In this document: one piece after another, positions 6,024-10,529 of the stretch
How the letters are laid out: each line of letters opens with the position of its first letter
Numbering within the stretch: the first letter of the stretch is position 1
Assembly: GCA_003575245.1 (NCBI GenBank)
Contig: NMQN01000595.1
Coordinates: 1 to 10,529 of the forward strand
Direction of reading: 5' to 3'
DNA from: Candidatus Atribacteria bacterium 1244-E10-H5-B2
Lineage (GTDB): Bacteria; Atribacterota; JS1; SB-45; 34-128
Length of the DNA stretch: 10,529 nucleotides
The notes under the pieces: generated by a model
Databases searched by the model: none
What the model was told of the DNA's origin: nothing
The model's input: the letters and a program-made list of their open reading frames with translations, nothing else
Made by a program: the position numbers and the translations under genes

Positions 6024-6250
6024 GTTTGCCTTTCCTTTTTGACATATTCAGTTGCATTTACGCCTTGCCAAATTTCTTTTCCTAAACCCAAGGAGTATTT
6101 AGCATAACTTTTTGGTTGAGGGTAGATAGTTATCTTTTCATTATTAGCCTTTATAATTAGCTTGTCCCCTGCTTTAAGATCTAATTTTTCTCTTGCCTCC
6201 CGAGGAATAACAATTTGATATTTGCTGCTAACTTTTACCATATTCTTCAT
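6011..6250 (-). CDS. vapB: VapB-type antitoxin with AbrB/SpoVT DNA-binding domain
   Basis: This 79-residue protein starts with a swapped-hairpin AbrB/MazE-like domain (about 4-46), including VKVSSKYQIVIPREAREKL and GDKLIIKANNEKITI. The tail YSLGLGKEIWQGVNATEYVKKERQTW (52-77) is the usual VapC-neutralising arm with conserved Trp61 and Trp77. It precedes vapC with a 13-nt overlap, the classic antitoxin-first order. GAGGG (6258-6262) lies 7 nt before Met1, favouring it over Met4. The promoter directly upstream is a perfect consensus inside an inverted repeat, consistent with autorepression by the VapBC complex. Confidence 0.9.
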   Translation of the reverse strand: MKNMVKVSSKYQIVIPREAREKLDLKAGDKLIIKANNEKITIYPQPKSYAKYSLGLGKEIWQGVNATEYVKKERQTWKS

Positions 6251-6269
6251 TTTTATACCCTCTTTTATA

Positions 6270-6323
6270 TTTTACTTTTTAACTATTTGTTTTAATTATA
6301 GTTAAAAGTAAAACAATTGTCAA
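6270..6323 (-). promoter_or_regulatory. vapBC promoter and inverted-repeat operator
   Basis: On the minus strand TTGACA (6318-6323) and TATAAT (6295-6300) are exactly 17 nt apart, a full-consensus sigma-70 promoter. A near-perfect inverted repeat surrounds the -10. One arm, TTTTACTTTTTAACTAT, is at 6270-6286 and the other, ATAGTTAAAAGTAAAA, is at 6298-6313, differing only by one extra T and separated by 11 bp. A repressor bound to both arms would cover the -10 and the start site near 6288. Confidence 0.8.
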
Positions 6324-6352
6324 TAAAATAGTCGTTAGTGATAAATGTAAGA

Positions 6353-6448
6353 TAAGATAATTGTCCGATAAAATAATTGCCCGATTACCCGATTAAGATA
6401 AAGCCTGGTTAGCTGGTTACCCGGTTTGCCGGTTATATTAGTTAACAT
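6353..6448. repeat. Long degenerate octamer tandem array
   Basis: Twelve 8-mers can be read in unbroken phase, among them TTGTCCGA (6361), TTGCCCGA (6377), TTACCCGA (6385), TTAGCTGG (6409), TTACCCGG (6417) and TTTGCCGG (6425). Conserved positions are TT at the front and CCGG or CCGA at the end. It fills most of the gene-free interval 6324-6559, which also shows heptamers at 6459-6472 and a weak hairpin at 6527-6546. Confidence 0.75.
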
Positions 6449-6458
6449 AGAGTGTACG

Positions 6459-6472
6459 GCGTTTAGCGTTTA
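6459..6472. repeat. Heptamer pair GCGTTTA
   Basis: GCGTTTA occurs twice in direct tandem, preceded by GTGTACG and followed by GGCGCGG, all in 7-bp spacing. It is a short member of the heptamer class next to the octamer array. Confidence 0.5.
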
Positions 6473-6526
6473 GGCGCGGGCTACAAGCGTAAGTGAAATA
6501 TAATCAAATATTCACCCCCACCTTAA

Positions 6527-6546
6527 TCCTCCCCCCTCAAGGAGGA
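6527..6546 (-). repeat. CT/GA-rich hairpin after the ligase gene
   Basis: TCCTCC (6527-6532) and GGAGGA (6541-6546) can pair around an 8-base loop, 14 bp past the stop of the ligase gene at 6560. The bases after it on the minus strand (TTAAGG) are not a T-tract, so a terminator role is unproven; it could be another dispersed intergenic repeat. Confidence 0.35.
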
Positions 6547-6559
6547 GGAGATGTGATAT

Positions 6560-8620
6560 TCAGTTGTTGTTTTTCGTTGGTTGAGATTCTAACTTTGCTT
6601 GTTCGATTTTTTGTATAGTGTCTTGGGCATATTTTGCTTCCTGGCTGTTTGGGGCAAGCTTAATAACTTTTTTCAATTCAACCAGTGCTTCCTCGATTTT
6701 GTTTTGTTTTAAATAAGCGTCAGTTAATCTGTAACGGGTGCCAATAAGATTAGAGTCTATTTTAAGAGCATCCATAAAAGCTACCTCTGCTAATTCATAT
6801 TTTTCAAGCTTCAGATATGTATTTCCTAATTCATTATATAAAGGAGGCATCGTTCCCTCTCTGAGCTGATAAGAAATTGCTCTTTTCAGTTCAGTAATTG
6901 CATTATTTGTTTCGCCTTTGGCAAGATAAACTATAGCTAAATTTTGCGGTAAACCACGAAGGTCAAAATATTTTTCACTTTCTTTGAAATATTTAAGTGC
7001 TGTATTATAAAGACCGCGTTCCATAAATATCTTTCCTAAATCATAGTAAAGGCCTCCTTCATACGGATCCCATTTTAAAGCTACTTCATATATATCTGTA
7101 GCTTTTTCCCAATTTTTCTTCTCAACTTCTTTGAAACCGGAAAACCATCGAGTTCTCGCCATAAAAGGACGCGCTACGGTAACACATAAAAAGACAGTTA
7201 AAAGAATAACTATTATGTATAAAATAGGTTTAAATTTATATATATTGTTACTTATTGATTTGCCCTTCGCACTTTCCACATTTTTTTCAAAGCCCATCAC
7301 CATAGTAAGCCCTATAAATAGCCAAAATAAGGAAAGATTACTCGATAGATGCAGGGGAAACCAGAAAAAACAATCAACTAAAAACGCCACTACTGCCCCC
7401 ATTAAGCCGATCATTATTCCCTGCCTCTGCTCGTTCTTTTCTCTTTTTAGATATCTTATTCCATAAATAAAATAGGCGATCATAAGCCAGAGAAATATGG
7501 CAAGACCGATTGTTCCCAGCTCAGCCCAGAGCTGCAGGTATTCGTTGTGGGCTTTATCAGCAAAACCGTAAGGATAAATAGAACGGTTATCTCCCTGTTT
7601 AAAGAATTTTGCCTGATATCTGAAGGTATTGTATTTATAGGTACCGATACCAGAGCCAAGGATGGGATGGTCTTTAATCATCATCCCGCTAAATTTCCAG
7701 ATAGCAATTCTTCTACCGGAAGTAAATGTGTTTGTAAGCTGGGGGGCGGAAATTCTCCCTTTGATTTGTGAAATAACAGTGCCCGGCTTGCTTAGGGGGG
7801 TGGGGATGATAAATAAGGAGACGGCTATGATAATTACAATTAATAAAATCATAAAGAATTTTTTATTCTCTTGAATAAAGCTTCTTCCTCTCGATAAGAG
7901 GAAGAGTAAAAACATAAAGAGTAAAGAAATTCCAAAGGCCAGATAAGACGAGCGGGTAAAGGTTACTATAAGGGTGATTCCCATAGCTAAAATTCCAAGG
8001 AGGAGCAGAATCTTTCTGTTTCTGTTTTTGCTTGTAAAAAATAAGGATACAGCAAGGGAGAGGGGAAGAATTATGTATCCGGCAAAATAACCTACATTGC
8101 CGAAAAGACCGAAAACTTTATTTCTTCCGCCGCTGGAAGCCCAAAAGGGGAAATCAATATTATTATATTGAAAGATACCGTATATACCCAATACAGTACC
8201 AATGATAACTACTGCACTAATGATGCGGCTAATCCGCTTTTCATCTCTCATATTATTTACAATTACAAAATAAAGTAAGGGTCCGGCTAAGAAATGAGGC
8301 AGTTCTTTTAAACTGGTAAAGAAAGTATCTGACCAAATCAAAGAGAGAGTGCATATGGCAATAAAGCCCATAACGGGGAGATTGAGGGGTGAAGGGGTAA
8401 ATTTAATATCTTCCTTACTTATCATTTTAAAGGCCCAAAACATTAATCCGATGATTACTAAAGCTTCGAAGATAAATTCTTTGGCGGGGGCGAAAGTAGT
8501 ATAACATCGGGGATGGAAAGCTATGGGCACTAATACAGCTAAAGCAATGATAGTAATTTCAATGGCCCTGGCGTGGAAAGAGCCGGGATTATTAGATAGA
8601 TTTACTTTTTTTCGTGCCAT
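6560..8620 (-). CDS. O-antigen ligase/polymerase-type (Wzy_C) membrane protein with TPR domain
   Basis: The 686-residue protein has about 12 membrane segments (first near 18-36, last at 462-482) and a C-terminal soluble TPR part. The Wzy_C-type region shows TFTRSSYLAFG (220-230), RRIAIWKFSGMMIKDHPILGSGIGTY (303-328) with Arg304, and AHNEYLQLWAELG (357-369) with His358, in the loop where WaaL/PglL-type enzymes place catalytic residues. Such enzymes move undecaprenol-linked glycans onto lipid A or proteins, or polymerise them. Five TPR-like repeats follow (about 503-668), including LGNTYLKLEKYELAEVAFMDALKIDSN. The start has GGGAG 6 nt upstream. It is a close paralogue of the next gene and shares its last residues QPTKNNN. 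Ligase versus polymerase versus protein oligosaccharyltransferase is unresolved. Confidence 0.87.
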   Translation of the reverse strand: MARKKVNLSNNPGSFHARAIEITIIALAVLVPIAFHPRCYTTFAPAKEFIFEALVIIGLMFWAFKMISKEDIKFTPSPLNLPVMGFIAICTLSLIWSDTFFTSLKELPHFLAGPLLYFVIVNNMRDEKRISRIISAVVIIGTVLGIYGIFQYNNIDFPFWASSGGRNKVFGLFGNVGYFAGYIILPLSLAVSLFFTSKNRNRKILLLLGILAMGITLIVTFTRSSYLAFGISLLFMFLLFLLSRGRSFIQENKKFFMILLIVIIIAVSLFIIPTPLSKPGTVISQIKGRISAPQLTNTFTSGRRIAIWKFSGMMIKDHPILGSGIGTYKYNTFRYQAKFFKQGDNRSIYPYGFADKAHNEYLQLWAELGTIGLAIFLWLMIAYFIYGIRYLKREKNEQRQGIMIGLMGAVVAFLVDCFFWFPLHLSSNLSLFWLFIGLTMVMGFEKNVESAKGKSISNNIYKFKPILYIIVILLTVFLCVTVARPFMARTRWFSGFKEVEKKNWEKATDIYEVALKWDPYEGGLYYDLGKIFMERGLYNTALKYFKESEKYFDLRGLPQNLAIVYLAKGETNNAITELKRAISYQLREGTMPPLYNELGNTYLKLEKYELAEVAFMDALKIDSNLIGTRYRLTDAYLKQNKIEEALVELKKVIKLAPNSQEAKYAQDTIQKIEQAKLESQPTKNNN

Positions 8621-8635
8621 TGGTAACTCCCGTTT

Positions 8636-8705
8636 AGTCGTTAGTGAATAGTCGTTAATATAAAAAACTGGTTTTTAGTTTTTGGTTTATGGTTTTTAGT
8701 TTAAA
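8636..8705. repeat. Heptamer tandem arrays between the ligase paralogues
   Basis: AGTCGTT, AGTGAAT, AGTCGTT (8636-8656) are followed by GTTTTTA, GTTTTTG, GTTTATG, GTTTTTA, GTTTAAA (8671-8705). The second set matches the array at 918-952 in unit and period. The 8621-8841 spacer has no gene. Confidence 0.7.
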
Positions 8706-8739
8706 TACAATACAAGATAAAAAGATAAGTTGCGAGTAG

Positions 8740-8760
8740 GGGCAGACCTTGTGTCTGCCC
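8740..8760 (+). repeat. Hairpin element (GTAGGGGCAGAC type)
   Basis: GGGCAGAC (8740-8747) and GTCTGCCC (8753-8760) form a perfect 8-bp stem with loop CTTGT, headed by GTAGG (from 8736). It has the same head-plus-palindrome design as the elements at 2903-2925 and 5539-5563 but a different stem. Followed only by ATAATAAG, it is a poor terminator in the plus direction. Confidence 0.75.
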
Positions 8761-8788
8761 ATAATAAGAAAAAAAAATTAAAAAAAAT

Positions 8789-8820
8789 GGTTAATTTAGT
8801 TAACCAGTTTACCAGTTAAG
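8789..8820. repeat. Octamer tandem array
   Basis: GGTTAATT, TAGTTAAC, CAGTTTAC and CAGTTAAG follow one another in 8-bp phase, ending 21 bp before the stop codon of the second ligase copy. This is the AT-rich version of the octamers at 1862-1917. Confidence 0.6.
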
Positions 8821-8841
8821 ATTAAGATGAAGACCAATCAT

Positions 8842-10203
8842 TTAGTTGTTGTTTTTCGTCGGTTGAGCTTCTAACTTTGCTTGTTCGATTTTTTGAATAG
8901 CGGCCCTGGCGTATTTTGCTTCTTCGCTTTCCGGACCTAACTCAACTACTTTTTTCAATTCAATCAACCCTTCTTCTATTTTATTTTGCCTTAGATAAAC
9001 TCCTGACAATCCATAATGAGCGCTAACAATATTAGAATCTATTTTAAGAGCATCATTAAAGGCTGTCTCTGCTGGTTCATATCTTCCAAGCTCCAAATAA
9101 ACATTACCCAAGTCAACATATAAGGGAGGCATCTTTTCCTCTCTGTTTTGATAGGTGATAGAGATAGCTTTTTTTAATTCAACCAAACTTTCTTCTATTT
9201 TATTTTGTCTTAGATAGGCTTCTGCTAATTTTTGTCGAACATTAACAAGATCAGAATTTATTTTATTTTTCAATTCTTCTAACTCTTCATCAGTTCTATT
9301 TTGTTCTAAATCAGCCTCCGCGAGAAGATTAGAATCTATTTTAAGAGCATCCTTAAAAGCTGTCTCTGCTAATTCATATTTTCCAAGCTTCAAATAAGTA
9401 TTCCCCAATTCAACATATAAGGGAGGCATTGTTTCCTCTTTGCGTTGATAAGAAATAGCTTTCTTCATTTCGGTAATTGCATTATCCAGCTCTCCTTTGG
9501 CAATGTAAATTATAGCGATATTTTGTGGCATCCCGGGAAAGTCTATATATTTTTCAGCCTCCTTAAAACTCTTTAGTGCAGTATTACCGAGTTCGCGCAT
9601 TAAAAATACTTTTCCTAAGTCAAAATGAAAATATCCTTCATACGGATTCCATTTTAAAGCTCTTTCGTATATATCTGTAACTTTCTCCCAATTTTTATTT
9701 CTAAATTCTTTAAAACCGGAATACCAGATAATACGTGACATGAAAGGACGGAAAACAGTAACACATAAGAAGACAGCTAAAAGCACAATTACTATATATA
9801 AAACAGGCTTAAACCTATAGATATTACTTTTTTTACCCTTATTAATATTAGCAGTATTATCCGATTTTTCTTTTTTATCTTTACCTCCATCGATAATCCT
9901 TTTCTCTATTTTTTCCGCTTCTAATCTCCCCTTCTCCTTCTCCTCTGTGCCCTTTATGCCCATTACTGTAGCAAGCCCTATAAATAGCCAAAACAAGGAA
10001 AGATTACTCGATAAATGCAGGGGAAACCAGAAAAAACTGTCAACTAAAAATGCTACCACCGCGCCCATCAGACCAATCATTATCCCCTGCTTTTGCTTAT
10101 CCTTCTCTCTTTTTAAATATCTTATTCCATAGATAAAATAGGTAATTACGAGCCAGAGGAATATGGCAAGACCGATTGTTCCCAGTTCTGCCCAGAGCTG
10201 CAT
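8842..10203 (-). CDS. C-terminal part of frameshifted second TPR-ligase paralogue
   Basis: This 453-codon frame is the downstream part of a tandem copy of the 6560-8620 gene. It begins inside the AHNEY-QLWAELG motif, and the true reading enters this frame near 10241, so the ATG at 10203 is probably not the natural start and no SD precedes it. It keeps the last four membrane segments (about 4-26, 40-58, 66-83, 131-150), then TPRs. Compared with the first copy it has two additions: a highly charged linker (about 84-126, rich in Lys, Glu and Asp) and a 99-residue TPR duplication, with MPPLYVELGNT at 259 recurring as MPPLYVDLGNV at 358. A decayed third TPR helix (LAEADLEQNRTDEELEELKNK) lies between them. 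It ends in the same QPTKNNN tail as its neighbour. Confidence 0.75.
   Translation of the reverse strand: MQLWAELGTIGLAIFLWLVITYFIYGIRYLKREKDKQKQGIMIGLMGAVVAFLVDSFFWFPLHLSSNLSLFWLFIGLATVMGIKGTEEKEKGRLEAEKIEKRIIDGGKDKKEKSDNTANINKGKKSNIYRFKPVLYIVIVLLAVFLCVTVFRPFMSRIIWYSGFKEFRNKNWEKVTDIYERALKWNPYEGYFHFDLGKVFLMRELGNTALKSFKEAEKYIDFPGMPQNIAIIYIAKGELDNAITEMKKAISYQRKEETMPPLYVELGNTYLKLGKYELAETAFKDALKIDSNLLAEADLEQNRTDEELEELKNKINSDLVNVRQKLAEAYLRQNKIEESLVELKKAISITYQNREEKMPPLYVDLGNVYLELGRYEPAETAFNDALKIDSNIVSAHYGLSGVYLRQNKIEEGLIELKKVVELGPESEEAKYARAAIQKIEQAKLEAQPTKNNN
9031..9442 (-). repeat. 297-bp-spaced internal duplication in the TPR region
   Basis: The block 9031-9145 matches 9328-9442 closely, both starting ATTAGAATCTATTTTAAGAG and running through the CATATAAGGGAGGCAT string. 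The offset is 297 bp, exactly 99 codons, so the reading frame is kept. The corresponding block occurs once in the first paralogue (near 6757). Confidence 0.75.
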
Positions 10204-10529
10204 GTATTCGTTGTGGGCTTTATCAGCAAAGCCGTAAGGGTAATAGAGCGGTTATCTCCCTGTTCAAAGAACTCTGCCTGATATCTTAAGGTATTGTATT
10301 TATAGGTTCCGATACCGGAGCCAAGAATAGGATGGTCTTTAATCATCATCCCGGTAAATTTCCAGATGGCAATTCTTCTGGCAATATCACGATCCTGTAT
10401 AAAATTGGTATCTAAAATACTGCTTTTAATTTGCGAAATAGCAGTTCCCGACTTATTTAAGGAAGTGGGAATAATAAATAGGGAAACGGCTATGATAATT
10501 GCAATTAATAAAATCATAAAGATTTTTTT
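10146..10529 (-). CDS. N-terminal-side part of the frameshifted second TPR-ligase paralogue (partial)
   Basis: The frame is open through the right edge of the window; the upstream part of the gene lies outside. It encodes a membrane segment (MILLIAIIIAVSLFIIP) and the ligase-type motif RRIAIWKFTGMMIKDHPILGSGIGTYKYN, matching the first paralogue almost residue for residue up to GDNRSI. After that the frame turns to unrelated residues and stops at 10146. Alignment to the first copy places the loss of one T, in a TTT run on the coding strand, between 10241 and 10242. Restoring that base rejoins PYGFADKAHNEY to the downstream frame. It could be a pseudogene, phase variation, or an assembly error. 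Confidence 0.8.
   Translation of the reverse strand, partial: KKIFMILLIAIIIAVSLFIIPTSLNKSGTAISQIKSSILDTNFIQDRDIARRIAIWKFTGMMIKDHPILGSGIGTYKYNTLRYQAEFFEQGDNRSITLTALLIKPTTNTCSSGQNWEQSVLPYSSGS

Noticed and set aside
7131..7874. Plus-strand open frames opposite the ligase gene
   Set aside because: Shadows of the real minus-strand gene; a similar shadow recurs at 9947-10132 only because the two genes are paralogues.

Overview
The window is AT-rich DNA from an uncultivated-looking bacterium. The deep lineage cannot be fixed from sequence alone. The Wzy_C/O-antigen-ligase-type membrane proteins favour an envelope that displays glycans, and the intergenic 'word-like' tandem repeats together with short palindromic elements resemble what I recall from candidate-phylum genomes such as Omnitrophica- or Desantisbacteria-like bins. 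That taxonomic hint is inference. Every gene I can support lies on the minus strand.

Layout from left to right: positions 1-278 are gene-free and packed with degenerate 7- and 8-bp tandem repeats. Positions 279-814 hold a MazF-type toxin and a ribbon-helix-helix-type antitoxin, with promoter and SD upstream. Positions 815-1040 hold that promoter plus repeats. Positions 1041-1801 hold a nucleotidyltransferase overlapped by a 71-residue small protein, a possible toxin-antitoxin-like pair. Positions 1802-2064 are another repeat-bearing spacer. Positions 2065-3951 encode a PgcA-type phosphoglucomutase/phosphomannomutase that carries an in-frame 43-codon insert built from three different palindromic elements. 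It follows, with an 18-nt gap, an AAA ATPase of the DUF4143 type (3970-5418). Positions 5589-6250 are a vapBC module with a perfect-consensus promoter embedded in an inverted repeat. Positions 6251-6559 hold that promoter and a long octamer array. Positions 6560-8620 encode an O-antigen-ligase/TPR protein, and 8842 to the right edge encode a tandem paralogue of it that is broken by a single-base frameshift near 10241.

Functionally the window mixes toxin-antitoxin-like pairs (mazF pair, nucleotidyltransferase pair, vapBC), a possible defence- or stress-related ATPase, and envelope-sugar functions: sugar-phosphate interconversion, and glycan polymerase or ligase. No transposase, integrase, rRNA, tRNA or CRISPR array was seen.

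The most unusual signals are: (1) palindromic elements inserted in frame into the phosphoglucomutase, with another copy whose head motif supplies that gene's own stop codon; (2) a family of hairpins sharing a GTAGG head but having different stems; (3) degenerate heptamer and octamer tandem arrays in nearly every large spacer; and (4) recent duplication of the TPR-ligase gene, with internal growth of a 99-codon TPR unit and a frameshift.
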